A DNA stretch of 13,214 nucleotides from JBOHHM01 sp050725495 (GTDB taxonomy: Bacteria > Pseudomonadota > Gammaproteobacteria > Burkholderiales > Burkholderiaceae_C): NCBI GenBank assembly GCA_050725495.1, contig JBOHHM010000180.1, positions 1 through 13,214 of the forward strand, written 5' to 3'. The notes below the pieces were generated by a model, which was not told the origin of the DNA, searched no databases, and saw only the letters and a list, made by a program, of their open reading frames with translations. Positions 1-7,326 of this stretch are shown piece by piece (position 1 is the first letter of the stretch; the number at the start of each line of letters is the position of its first letter). The position numbers and the translations under genes are program-made.

Positions 1-347
1 AGCACGCGCTGGAAACCACGATCGCGCGTTGCCCGCAGCATGGGGACGCCCACCTCGCGCTGGCGGCGTTTCACGCCGAGGTGATCGACAAGGTGGGCAG
101 CATGGTGGGGGGCATGACCTACGGAGCCAACAAGGCCCAGGGCCTGGCCCTGTACCAGAAGGCCATGGCGCTCAACCCCGACTCGGTCGTGACGCTGACC
201 GAATACGCCAGCGGCCTGGTGATGCTTGAAGGGGCCGATGGCCTGGCGGCAGCGAACCAGCTGCTGGACCGCGCGGCGGCGATGCAGCCGCTGGACGCGA
301 TGGAGCGTCTGTACGTGGCGTCGGCGAAGGTCGCGCTGGAGGGTTAG
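1..347 (+). CDS. TPR-like protein, 3' end (partial)
   Basis: This is the C-terminal part of a protein whose start lies left of the window. The frame is open from base 3 through to a TAG at 345-347. The visible ~114 residues are alpha-helical and alanine/leucine-rich. They contain TPR-like elements such as A-LYQKAMALNPDS and A-ANQLLDRAAAMQPLD, where small residues, an aromatic residue and a Pro follow each other at the spacing typical of tetratricopeptide repeats. TPR proteins usually act as protein-protein interaction scaffolds. The substrate or partner of this one cannot be told. A GTG at 81 could start a shorter product, but the upstream residues continue the same helical pattern, so I read it as the tail of a longer gene. 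It converges on the minus-strand metallopeptidase, with only 3 bp between the two stop codons and no terminator-like hairpin there. Confidence 0.7.
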   Translation, partial: HALETTIARCPQHGDAHLALAAFHAEVIDKVGSMVGGMTYGANKAQGLALYQKAMALNPDSVVTLTEYASGLVMLEGADGLAAANQLLDRAAAMQPLDAMERLYVASAKVALEG

Positions 348-350
348 CGC

Positions 351-1451
351 TCAGGCGGCAGACAGCCCGTCCACGGCCTGGAACATCGCCTGCCGCGCCT
401 GCACCACGATCTGCGCTTTCCACGCATCCGTGTCCACATAAAACGCCGCCAGCATGCGCTGCTTGATCGCGGCATGCAGTTCGGGCGCTGCCTCGGGATG
501 CAGGTGCAGCCAGTGGTCTGCACGCAAGGCGTTGATGACCTCGGTGATCGGCACCGTGCCGTACTCCATCGCGATGCCGGTGTAGTCGGCCTGCGGGCAT
601 TCTTCGTAGGCGGCACACCACATCAGGCCGGTCAGGAAGGCCGAGGTCGACGAGCCGTCGTTGATCGAGGTCACCGGTGTCGCGCCGTTGCCGCCCCACC
701 AGGCGCGGGCGCGCTGCACGGCCGCGGGGTCGTCCTTGCCGGCGAAAATCCGCTCGCCCAGGCCGCTGGGGCCCAGGCCGGTGTGGAGGTCGATCCAGGC
801 GATGCGCCGGGCCCGGCGGCCATGGCTGCGCAGCACCTGGCGCAGGGTCTGGTTGCTCCAGGTCGGTGCCGTGCCGCCGAAGAACAGGCCTTCGGGGAAT
901 TCGTGCTGGCCGCGCGTGATCGCGGCCTGGTAGGCCGCTTCGCCGCGCGTGGCAATGAAGCTGGCCGTCGCGGCCATGTTCTCGGCGCTGGGCGGCCACT
1001 GCGCGGGCAGCAGCAGGGGATGGAGCTCGCGGTAGGCCTCGTTGAGCGGCAGCGGCTGGCTGAAGTCCTGGAAATTGCGGTTCAGGTCCACGTTCTCATG
1101 CGTGGCGCGCCGGATGTGCGAGAAGCCGTAGGGGTTGAGCGCATGGATGTAGAGCACGGCCACGCCATCGGCCCGGGCCTTGTCGCGCCATTCGGCATCA
1201 TGCAGGGCATAGACCTGCACCCCCGTGCCGCAAAAGCCTTCGACGCCGTGGCAGGCGCTGCTGAGGATCAGCAGCTTGTCGGCATCGGGCGCGCCATCGA
1301 GCGCCACGTCCATCGCCAGCGCCTCACCATCGCGACCGGGCAAGGGATGGGGGTGCGAGCTCACGGCCAGTCCAGCCTGGGCCGCAGCGGCCAGGAATTT
1401 GGCGCGGGCCTGCGCGTAGCTCGCGGAGAAGGCCTGGGCGATGTCTATCAT
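351..1451 (-). CDS. DUF2817 / M14-like zinc metallopeptidase
   Basis: This is a 366-residue protein of the DUF2817 group, related to M14 zinc carboxypeptidases, and probably hydrolyses a peptide or amide bond in the cytoplasm (no signal peptide is seen). Visible motifs are SSACHGVEGFCG with the HxxE zinc pair (H68, E71), NVDLNRNF (~120-127) for substrate carboxylate binding, IDLHTGLG with a third ligand candidate H223, and AMEYGT with E296 in the place of the M14 catalytic glutamate. An upstream ATG at 1478 would give 375 residues. I prefer ATG 1451 because it forms an ATGA overlap with the stop of the M20 hydrolase gene and is preceded by an AAGGA Shine-Dalgarno sequence. The 4-bp overlap implies an operon with coupled translation. 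The exact substrate is unknown. The family assignment is fairly secure; the biochemical role is inferred. Confidence 0.85.
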   Translation of the reverse strand: MIDIAQAFSASYAQARAKFLAAAAQAGLAVSSHPHPLPGRDGEALAMDVALDGAPDADKLLILSSACHGVEGFCGTGVQVYALHDAEWRDKARADGVAVLYIHALNPYGFSHIRRATHENVDLNRNFQDFSQPLPLNEAYRELHPLLLPAQWPPSAENMAATASFIATRGEAAYQAAITRGQHEFPEGLFFGGTAPTWSNQTLRQVLRSHGRRARRIAWIDLHTGLGPSGLGERIFAGKDDPAAVQRARAWWGGNGATPVTSINDGSSTSAFLTGLMWCAAYEECPQADYTGIAMEYGTVPITEVINALRADHWLHLHPEAAPELHAAIKQRMLAAFYVDTDAWKAQIVVQARQAMFQAVDGLSAA

Positions 1452-2650
1452 GCGTTTTCCTTGTTCGTGTTCAGCCATTGTTCGGCCAGCCGCACCCAGT
1501 AGGTCGCGCCCAGCGGGATCAGCTCGTCGTTGAAGTCGTAGCTCGGGTTGTGCAGCATGCAGGGGCCCTCGCCATGGCCGATCTCGCGGTGCGCGCCGTC
1601 GCCATTGGCGATGAAGCAGTAGGCGCCGGGCTTGGCCTGCAGCATGAAGGCGAAATCCTCGGCGCCCATGGTGGGTTCCTGCTCGATCACATTGTCAACC
1701 CCCACGATCGAGGCCATCACCTGGCGCGCGAATTCGGCTTCGGCCGGGGTGTTGATGGTCGGCGGGTAGTTGCGCACGAACGCGAATTCGCAAGCCGCCT
1801 CGTGCGCGGCGCAGATATGCTCGGCCACCTGTTTCATGCGCTGCTCGATCAGGTCGAGCACCTCGATCGAGAAGGTGCGCACCGTGCCCTGCAGTTCGCA
1901 GCTGTCGGGCACGACATTGGTCGCTTCGCCGGCATGGATCATGGTCACCGACAGCACGCCCGCATCGATCGGTTTCTTGTTGCGGCTGATGATGGTCTGG
2001 AAGGCCTGCACCATCTGGCAGGCGATCGGCACCGGGTCGACGCCGTTGTGCGGCAGGGCCGCGTGGCTGCCCTTGCCACGGATCGTGATCTTGAACTCGT
2101 TGCTCGAGGCCATGACCGGGCCGGGGCTGACCGCGAACTTGCCGACCTCGGTGCCGGGCCAGTTGTGCATGCCGAACACGGCTTCCATCGCAAACTGCTC
2201 GAACAGGCCGTCCTTGATCATTTCGCGCGCGCCGCCGCCGCCTTCCTCGGCGGGCTGGAAGATCAGGTAGACCGTGCCGTCAAAGTTGCGGTGCTTGGCG
2301 AAATGCTGGGCCGCGGCGAGCAGCATCGCGGTGTGGCCGTCGTGGCCGCAGCCGTGCATCTTGCCGGGGTGTTGGCTGGCATGCGCAAAGCTGTTGAACT
2401 CCTGCATGGGCAGGGCATCCATGTCGGCGCGCAGGCCGATGGCGCGCTCGCTGCTGCCGTTCTTGACGATGCCGACCACGCCGGTCTTGCCCATACCGCG
2501 GTGAATCGGGATGCCCCATTCGCTCAGTTTTTGCGCGACCACATCGGCCGTGCGCACTTCTTCAAAGCAGAGTTCGGGGTGGGCGTGGATGTCGCGGCGG
2601 ATGGCGGTGATGCCAGCCGCCTGGGTGACGATGGAATCGATGATTTTCAT
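1448..2650 (-). CDS. M20D family amidohydrolase (hippurate hydrolase-like)
   Basis: This is a 400-residue cytoplasmic metallo-amidohydrolase of the M20D group (hippuricase, IAA-amino-acid hydrolase and N-acyl-amino-acid hydrolase relatives), which release an amino acid from an N-acyl conjugate. Motifs appear in family order: HAHPELCFEE (~22-31), GLRADMDALPM (~72-82), MHGCGHDGHTAMLL with metal ligands C101 and H103, QPAEEGGGG with E135/E136, GMHNWPG with H162, the lid domain (~180-295), and MLHNPSYDFND with H367. All key residues are present and the length is normal. Two start codons exist, at 2656 and 2650. I choose 2650 because the strong AGGAGG at 2658-2663 lies 7 nt from it but only 1 nt from the other. 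That Shine-Dalgarno sequence and everything upstream of it belong to repeat copy A. The gene overlaps the following metallopeptidase by 4 bp. Hippurate, IAA conjugates and other acyl amino acids are all possible substrates. Confidence 0.9.
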   Translation of the reverse strand: MKIIDSIVTQAAGITAIRRDIHAHPELCFEEVRTADVVAQKLSEWGIPIHRGMGKTGVVGIVKNGSSERAIGLRADMDALPMQEFNSFAHASQHPGKMHGCGHDGHTAMLLAAAQHFAKHRNFDGTVYLIFQPAEEGGGGAREMIKDGLFEQFAMEAVFGMHNWPGTEVGKFAVSPGPVMASSNEFKITIRGKGSHAALPHNGVDPVPIACQMVQAFQTIISRNKKPIDAGVLSVTMIHAGEATNVVPDSCELQGTVRTFSIEVLDLIEQRMKQVAEHICAAHEAACEFAFVRNYPPTINTPAEAEFARQVMASIVGVDNVIEQEPTMGAEDFAFMLQAKPGAYCFIANGDGAHREIGHGEGPCMLHNPSYDFNDELIPLGATYWVRLAEQWLNTNKENA

Positions 2651-2652
2651 GA

Positions 2653-2733
2653 TCATGCCTCCTGCCGAGCCGCCTCAAAGGAGGCATGCGTCCCCTTGGG
2701 GGGCAGCGAACGAGTGTGAGCGTGGGGGTTCAT
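2653..2733 (-). CDS. possible 26-codon leader ORF inside repeat copy A
   Basis: A small open frame begins at ATG 2733, preceded by GGAGA about 5 nt upstream, and ends in TGA 2 nt before the start of the M20 hydrolase gene. It begins MNPHAHTRSLPPKG and ends ASFEAARQEA. If translated, ribosomes finishing it would be placed at the M20 start, so it could act in translational coupling. The whole frame is the dispersed repeat. The related copy at 11168-11250 encodes a similar peptide as the tail of the CoA-transferase. Differences between the two copies are mostly non-synonymous, so I see no evidence that the peptide itself is selected. It may be only an accident of the repeat. Confidence 0.25.
   Translation of the reverse strand: MNPHAHTRSLPPKGTHASFEAARQEA
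2656..2733 (-). repeat. Dispersed ~80-bp repeat, copy A
   Basis: This segment matches the segment at 11168-11245 at 69 of 78 positions by hand alignment, with no gaps, in inverted orientation relative to it. Read on the minus strand it starts with ATG followed by a CCCCCACGCTCACA core. It contains the palindromic block TTCGCTGCCCCCC-AGGGG, then the hairpin GCCTCCTTTGAGGC, and ends GGCTCGGCAGGAGGC. It fills most of the divergent spacer between the M20 hydrolase and argE and supplies the Shine-Dalgarno sequence of the former. I associate such elements with Comamonadaceae genomes from general knowledge, but cannot confirm copy number here. Confidence 0.85.
2658..2663 (-). promoter_or_regulatory. 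Repeat-borne Shine-Dalgarno of the M20 hydrolase
   Basis: The minus strand reads AGGAGG here, 7 nt before ATG 2650. It is the last part of repeat copy A, and it decides the start codon of the M20 hydrolase gene. The same GGCAGGAGGC end of repeat copy C plays the equivalent role upstream of the HMG-CoA-lyase-family gene. Confidence 0.65.
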
Positions 2734-2846
2734 GGCGTCTCCGACTAAACCGGGCGTCTAGTGTGCCTCAGTCTCGATGGGTGCGTGGCGGCTTCGGGTA
2801 TTGACCGTGGCGACCAGGGCCAGCGCCATTTGGGCACAATCCGACC

Positions 2847-4016
2847 ATGCTCACACCCCATGCCCTGGAACTCGCGCAGACGCTGGTGCGCATGAACACC
2901 GTCAGCGCCAACTCCAACCTCGAACTGATCCATTTCATCCGCGACGAGCTGCTCAAGCTCGGCGTCAATAGCCGCTTGACCTACAACGCCGGGAAAACCA
3001 AGGCCAACCTGTTCGCGACCCTGGGCGAGGGCAAGCCCGCCGGCGTGATCCTGTCGGGCCACACCGACACCGTGCCCTGGGATGGGCAGGACTGGACGAT
3101 GGACCCGCTGTCGGCCGAGGTCCGCGACGACCGCCTCTATGGCCGCGGCAGTGCCGACATGAAGGGCTTCATCGCCATGGCCTTGGCCCATGCCAAGGAC
3201 TTTCTGGCGAGCGCTGCGCCGTTTGCGATCCACTTCGCCTTCAGCTACGACGAGGAGGTCGGCTGCTTCGGTGTCAAGGAGCTGATTGCCGATATGCGCG
3301 AGGCGGGCATTGCGCCGCTGGCCTGCATCGTCGGCGAGCCGACCAGCATGGTGCCGGCGATCGCGCACAAGGGCGTGTACCGCTACAAATGCTGCGTGCG
3401 CGGCAAGGAGGCGCATTCCTCGCTGACGCCGCAGTCGGTCAATGCGATCGAGATGGCGGCGCGCGTGGTCGGCAAGCTGCGCGACATGGCCGAGGGCTTC
3501 GAGCGCGAGGAGCCGCGCTACGAAGGCTTCGACGTGCCTTTTTCGACAGCCAGCGTCGGCCAGTTCCATGGCGGCATCGCCGACAACGTGGTGCCGCGCG
3601 ACGCCGAGTTCCGCTACGAATTCCGCGACCTGCCGACAGCCGACGCCGCCGCCATGCAAAACGAGGTTCTGGCCCACGCGCGGTCGCTCGAATCCGCTAT
3701 GAAAAAAATAGCGCCCGAGACCGGCTTTCGCTTCGAGACGATTTGCGAAATCCCGAGCTTCTTGGGCGCGGCCGACGCTGCCGTGACCCGGCTGGCGCAG
3801 CGCCTGAGCGGCCAGGCCGAGCACGAACGGCGCACGACCCTGGTGGCCTTTGGCACCGAGGCCGGCCTGTTCAAGAATTCGGGCATTCCCACCGTGGTCT
3901 GCGGCCCGGGCAGCATAGGCCAGGCCCACCAGCCCGACGAGTATGTGAGCCTGGAGCAGCTGGCGCACTGCGAGGCCTTCATGCGCGGGCTGGCCCTTAC
4001 GCGCGAGATCGCGTGA
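2847..4016 (+). CDS. argE: Acetylornithine deacetylase
   Basis: This is a 389-residue M20A metallo-deacetylase, predicted to convert N2-acetyl-L-ornithine to ornithine plus acetate in arginine synthesis, in the cytoplasm. The active-site set is complete: SGHTDTVP (H72, D74), GRGSADMKGF with bridging D104, SYDEEVG (catalytic E136, ligand E137), VGEPT (E164), KEAHSS (H190, dimer/transition-state histidine) and GQAHQPDEY (H361). Length and motif order match ArgE. ATG 2847 opens directly into the conserved N-terminal helix; its Shine-Dalgarno sequence is weak. No other arg gene is present, and the gene stands alone between a divergent hydrolase and a convergent binding protein. Many betaproteobacteria recycle acetyl groups with ArgJ, so this copy may serve as a backup or act on other N-acyl amino acids. 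A small GCTAT/ATAGC hairpin lies inside the gene at 3695-3713. Confidence 0.88.
   Translation: MLTPHALELAQTLVRMNTVSANSNLELIHFIRDELLKLGVNSRLTYNAGKTKANLFATLGEGKPAGVILSGHTDTVPWDGQDWTMDPLSAEVRDDRLYGRGSADMKGFIAMALAHAKDFLASAAPFAIHFAFSYDEEVGCFGVKELIADMREAGIAPLACIVGEPTSMVPAIAHKGVYRYKCCVRGKEAHSSLTPQSVNAIEMAARVVGKLRDMAEGFEREEPRYEGFDVPFSTASVGQFHGGIADNVVPRDAEFRYEFRDLPTADAAAMQNEVLAHARSLESAMKKIAPETGFRFETICEIPSFLGAADAAVTRLAQRLSGQAEHERRTTLVAFGTEAGLFKNSGIPTVVCGPGSIGQAHQPDEYVSLEQLAHCEAFMRGLALTREIA
3695..3713 (+). repeat. CGCTAT-N7-ATAGCG hairpin inside argE
   Basis: This is a perfect 6-bp inverted repeat, CGCTAT and ATAGCG, with the 7-nt loop GAAAAAA. It encodes roughly SAMKKIA at residues 283-289 of ArgE. 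It resembles the hairpin at 8124-8142 (TGCTAT, loop GAAAATA, ATAGCA): the stem core GCTAT/ATAGC is identical and the loop has one difference. The ArgE protein does not seem lengthened here, so this may be a remnant core or coincidence. Confidence 0.45.
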
Positions 4017-4028
4017 TGCCTGCGCGGC

Positions 4029-5141
4029 TTACTCGCGCACGCGTCCCACGGAATCGATCAGGCTGAGTTCGACCAGCCGCGAGCCCACGCGCTCGCCCGC
4101 GAAGTGCACGCGAAAGCCGCCCAGGTCCAGCTCTTCCATGGCGTCCAGCGCCTTGCGCAGCTTGGCGCGGCTCGGCTCCTTGCCGGCGCGGCGCAAGGCT
4201 TCGGCGTAGGCGCGGGCTGCGATATAGCCTTCGAGCATGTAGACATTGGGCTTGCCCAGATTGGCGGCCGCGGCATCGGCCTGCAGTTCACGCACCAGCT
4301 GGCTCTTGGCGTTGTCGGACTTGGGCGTGACGCGCACCACGACGACGCCGGCCCCTGCAGCGCCCAGCTGCTCGGCCAACAGGCTCTCGCCGGTGTTGGA
4401 GAAGCCGTAGATCGGCCCGCGGTAGCCCTTGCTGCGCAGCTCGCGGATGGCGGCCGCCGCGCCCCTGAAGTCGCTGACCACGAGCACCGATTCGGGGCGG
4501 GCCGCGAGCGCCTTGTCCACCGCTTCGAGCGGGGCCTTGACCAGCAGGTTGGCGCCCAGGCTGGTCATGGTGCGCTCGGCCGAGTCGAGCGCGGCCAGCG
4601 ATTCCGAGTCCCTGGCGTGCACGATGGCGAGCTTGCGCGCCCCCAGGGTCTCGGCATGGCGCGTGATGGCGGCCGCCTCTTCGGAGTAGCCCGGGCGCAG
4701 CGCGTACACATTGGGGTACAGCGCGCCGCGCAGCTCGTCGGCGGCGGCCATGGGCGCGAACAGCACGGCGTCGCTGTCCTTGATCGCGGCGTTGGCCGCG
4801 GTCGTCTGCGCCGAGCCGTAGTAGCCGAACAGCGACAGCACGCCCTGCTCCAGCAGTTTCCTGGTGTTGGCGCCGGTGGTGGCCGGGTTGCCGGCGTCGT
4901 CAAGCGTGATGAGCTCGATCTTGCGGCCGGCGATGCCGCCGCCAGCGTTGACGCGGTCGAAATACAGCCTCGCGCCCTGCGCAAAGGGCAGGCCCAGCGC
5001 AGCGGCCGGCCCGGTCATGGCGACTGACTGGCCCAGCGTGACCGAGGTTTTTGAAACCCCTTCCTGGCTGTGGGCCGTCCCAACGGCCAGCGTCAGGACG
5101 GCTACCATGGCGGTCCGGGCGAATAGTTCAATTATTTTCAT
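4029..5141 (-). CDS. Periplasmic ABC-transporter substrate-binding protein (Leu/Ile/Val type)
   Basis: This is a 370-residue type I periplasmic binding protein (Peripla_BP_6 / LivK-like) that would capture an amino acid, amide or aromatic acid for an ABC importer. Residues 1-25 form a Sec signal peptide: MKII, a hydrophobic stretch ARTAMVAVLTLAVG, then cleavage after AHS. The mature part opens with the family hallmark VTLGQSVAMTGPAAALG, followed by GARLYFDRVNAGGGIAGRKI and the ITLDDAGNPATTGANTRKLL block that lines the ligand cleft. The C-terminal lobe has MLEGYIAARAYAEALRRAG. An AAGGAA lies about 8 nt before ATG 5141. No permease or ATPase gene is in the window, so it is an orphan receptor here. 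It converges on argE with 12 bp between stops and is divergent from the molybdopterin enzyme across 53 bp. The ligand cannot be deduced. Confidence 0.88.
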   Translation of the reverse strand: MKIIELFARTAMVAVLTLAVGTAHSQEGVSKTSVTLGQSVAMTGPAAALGLPFAQGARLYFDRVNAGGGIAGRKIELITLDDAGNPATTGANTRKLLEQGVLSLFGYYGSAQTTAANAAIKDSDAVLFAPMAAADELRGALYPNVYALRPGYSEEAAAITRHAETLGARKLAIVHARDSESLAALDSAERTMTSLGANLLVKAPLEAVDKALAARPESVLVVSDFRGAAAAIRELRSKGYRGPIYGFSNTGESLLAEQLGAAGAGVVVVRVTPKSDNAKSQLVRELQADAAAANLGKPNVYMLEGYIAARAYAEALRRAGKEPSRAKLRKALDAMEELDLGGFRVHFAGERVGSRLVELSLIDSVGRVRE

Positions 5142-5194
5142 CTTCGGGTTCCTTCGGGCGGTCTCACCCGGGCTGCGAACTATAGGGATACTCC

Positions 5195-7312
5195 ATGAGC
5201 GACACCATCGGCATCTCCCCTAGCGTCAGTGCTGGCGTCAGTTCCGTGCAAGCTTCCATCCAGGTGCGCGGCGCCTGTCCGCATGACTGTCCCGACACCT
5301 GCTCGCTGGTCACGACCGTGGTCGACGGCGTGGCCGTCAAGGTGCAGGGCAATCCGGCGCACCGCCACACCGATGGCGCGCTGTGCACCAAGGTTTCGCG
5401 CTACACCGAGCGAACCTACCATCCCGAACGCCTGCTGCACCCGCTCAAGCGCGTCGGGCCCAAGGGCTCGGGCCGGTTCGAGCGCGTGAGCTGGGACGCA
5501 GCGCTTGGCGACATCGCGAGCCGCCTGCAGGCCATTGCCGCGCGCGACCCCCAGGCCATCGTGCCCTACAGCTATGCCGGCACCATGGGCCTGGTGCAGG
5601 GCGAGAGCATCGCGGCGCGCTTTTTCCACCAGCTGGGCGCGTCACTGCTGGAGCGCACGATTTGCGCGAGCGCCGGTGGCGAGGGCCTGACCCAGACCCT
5701 GGGCGGCAAGCTCGGCATGAAGGTCGAGTTTTTTGCCGAGGCGAAACTCATCCTCATCTGGGGCAGCAATTCGATCGCGAGCAACCTGCATTTCTGGCGT
5801 TATGTGCAGGCGGCCAAGCGCAGCGGCGCGAGGCTGGTCTGCATCGACCCGCGCAAGACCGAAACGGCCGACAAATGCCATGAGCATCTCGCGCTGCGGC
5901 CCGGCACCGACGCGGCGCTGGCGCTGGCCCTGATGCGCGAGCTGATCGTCAACGATTGGCTGGACCACGCCTACATCGAGCAGCACACGCTGGGCTGGCC
6001 CCTGCTGCGCGAGCGTGCCATGGACTGGCCCCCGGAACGTGCGGCCGAGGTCTGCGGCGTGCCGGTGGCGCAGATCTGCTCGCTGGCGCGCGACTATGGA
6101 ACGACGCAGCCGGCCGCGATCCGCCTCAACTACGGCATGCAGCGCGTGCGCGGCGGCGGCAACGCGGTGCGTGCCATCGCCTGCCTGCCCGCGCTCACCG
6201 GGGCCTGGCGCCATTGCGCGGGCGGCCTGCTGCTGAGCAGCTCGGGCCAGTTCCCGGTGAACAGGGCGGCGCTGCAGCGCCCCGACCTGCTGGCCGGCCG
6301 CAGGCCACGCAGCATCAACATGAGCACGATAGGTGACGACCTGCTGCGCGAGGCCTCGCCGGGCTTTGGTCCGAAGATCGAGGCGCTGGTCGTCTACAAC
6401 AGCAACCCGGTGGCCGTGGCGCCCGAGTCGGGCAAGGTCGTGCAGGGCTTTGCGCGCGACGACCTGTTCACCGTGGTGCTGGAGCAGTTCCAGACCGACA
6501 CGGCTGACTATGCCGACTATGTCCTGCCCGCCACGACGCAACTCGAGCACTGGGATGTGCACAGTTCCTACGGCCATACCGACGTGCTGCTGAACCGCCC
6601 GGCCATTGCGCCGCTGGGCGAGGCCAAACCCAACGCGCAAATCTTCCGCGAGCTCAGCGCGCGCATGGGCTTCGCCGACCCCTGCTTTGCCGATGACGAT
6701 GAAAGCCTGTGCCGCGCGGCTTTTCACCACGCGGGGGGCGACCAGGTCGATTTCAACGAGCTGCTGGAGCAGGGCTTTGCCACGCTGCGGCTGCCCGACG
6801 CGCCTTTTGCCGAGGGCCGCTTTCCGACGCCGTCCGGCCAATGCGAGTTCTTCAGCGAGCGGCTGGCGGCCCAGGGCCTCGACGGCCTGCCCGACCATCT
6901 ACCCAACCACGAGCCGGCCGGATCGTCCAGCACCTACCCGCTGGCGATGATTTCGCCGCCGGCGCGCAACTTCCTCAACTCGAGTTTCGTCAACGTCAAA
7001 AGCCTGCGCGACATCGAGCGCGAGCCATTGCTCGAGATCCACGAGAGCGACGCCGCCGCGCGCGGCATCAGCTCGGGCACGATCGTGCGCGTGTTCAACG
7101 AGCGCGGCGAATACCGCTGCAGGGCCGAGGTCTCGCCGCGCGCGCGCCCCGGCGTGGTCAACGGTCTGGGCATCTGGTGGCGCAAGCTGGGCCTGGACGG
7201 CACGAACGTGAACCAGCTGACCAGCCAGAAACTCACCGACCTCGGACGCGGGCCCGTGTTCTACGACTGCCTGGTGCAGGTGCAGGCCGAAGGCCGGGCC
7301 CAGGCGGTGTGA
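5195..7312 (+). CDS. Molybdopterin (bis-MGD) oxidoreductase with one [4Fe-4S] cluster
   Basis: This is a 705-residue catalytic subunit of the DMSO-reductase superfamily, carrying bis-MGD-bound Mo or W and one N-terminal [4Fe-4S] cluster. Cysteines 28, 32, 36 and 64 form the C-x3-C-x3-C-x27-C pattern (RGACPHDCPDTC ... GALCTK). A PERLLHPLKR-GxGxFxxxSWDAAL segment follows, as in formate-dehydrogenase-like enzymes. TICASAGGEG (~ residue 155) is the likely Mo-ligand region, with Cys or Ser as candidate. YNSNPVAVAPE and DYADYVLPATTQLEHWD mark the central domains, and LEIHESDAAARGI to the end is the molydop-binding C-terminal domain. There is no Tat signal or membrane segment, so it should be cytoplasmic. 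No electron-transfer subunit or cofactor gene is nearby, so its partner and substrate are unknown. The 53-bp divergent spacer must hold its promoter, though I see no convincing consensus. The stop lies 14 bp before the next ATG. Confidence 0.88.
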   Translation: MSDTIGISPSVSAGVSSVQASIQVRGACPHDCPDTCSLVTTVVDGVAVKVQGNPAHRHTDGALCTKVSRYTERTYHPERLLHPLKRVGPKGSGRFERVSWDAALGDIASRLQAIAARDPQAIVPYSYAGTMGLVQGESIAARFFHQLGASLLERTICASAGGEGLTQTLGGKLGMKVEFFAEAKLILIWGSNSIASNLHFWRYVQAAKRSGARLVCIDPRKTETADKCHEHLALRPGTDAALALALMRELIVNDWLDHAYIEQHTLGWPLLRERAMDWPPERAAEVCGVPVAQICSLARDYGTTQPAAIRLNYGMQRVRGGGNAVRAIACLPALTGAWRHCAGGLLLSSSGQFPVNRAALQRPDLLAGRRPRSINMSTIGDDLLREASPGFGPKIEALVVYNSNPVAVAPESGKVVQGFARDDLFTVVLEQFQTDTADYADYVLPATTQLEHWDVHSSYGHTDVLLNRPAIAPLGEAKPNAQIFRELSARMGFADPCFADDDESLCRAAFHHAGGDQVDFNELLEQGFATLRLPDAPFAEGRFPTPSGQCEFFSERLAAQGLDGLPDHLPNHEPAGSSSTYPLAMISPPARNFLNSSFVNVKSLRDIEREPLLEIHESDAAARGISSGTIVRVFNERGEYRCRAEVSPRARPGVVNGLGIWWRKLGLDGTNVNQLTSQKLTDLGRGPVFYDCLVQVQAEGRAQAV

Positions 7313-7326
7313 GGGCAGGGCTTGTC

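Noticed and set aside
1478..2719. 413-codon plus-strand open frame opposite the M20 hydrolase
   Set aside because: The minus-strand gene has all M20D motifs and metal ligands. The plus-strand frame has no recognisable domain and has shadow composition.
2801..2840. Possible argE promoter (TTGACC and later CACAAT)
   Set aside because: The boxes are 28 bp apart, too far for a sigma-70 promoter. At a 17-bp spacing the -10 would be CGCCAT, which is too poor to call.
2745..3968. 407-codon minus-strand open frame opposite argE
   Set aside because: ArgE on the plus strand has the full catalytic set. The opposite frame shows no motif and is an antisense shadow.
5272..5389. Formate dehydrogenase or assimilatory nitrate reductase identity for the molybdopterin enzyme
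   Set aside because: The Fe-S cysteine pattern fits the superfamily in general, but no selenocysteine codon, partner subunit or nitrate-specific gene is seen. A specific name is not supported.
6709..7326. Longer N-terminus for the lipoprotein peptidase, open back to 6709
   Set aside because: It would overlap the conserved C-terminal domain of the molybdopterin enzyme. The lipoprotein signal begins at ATG 7327, so the upstream extension is not real.
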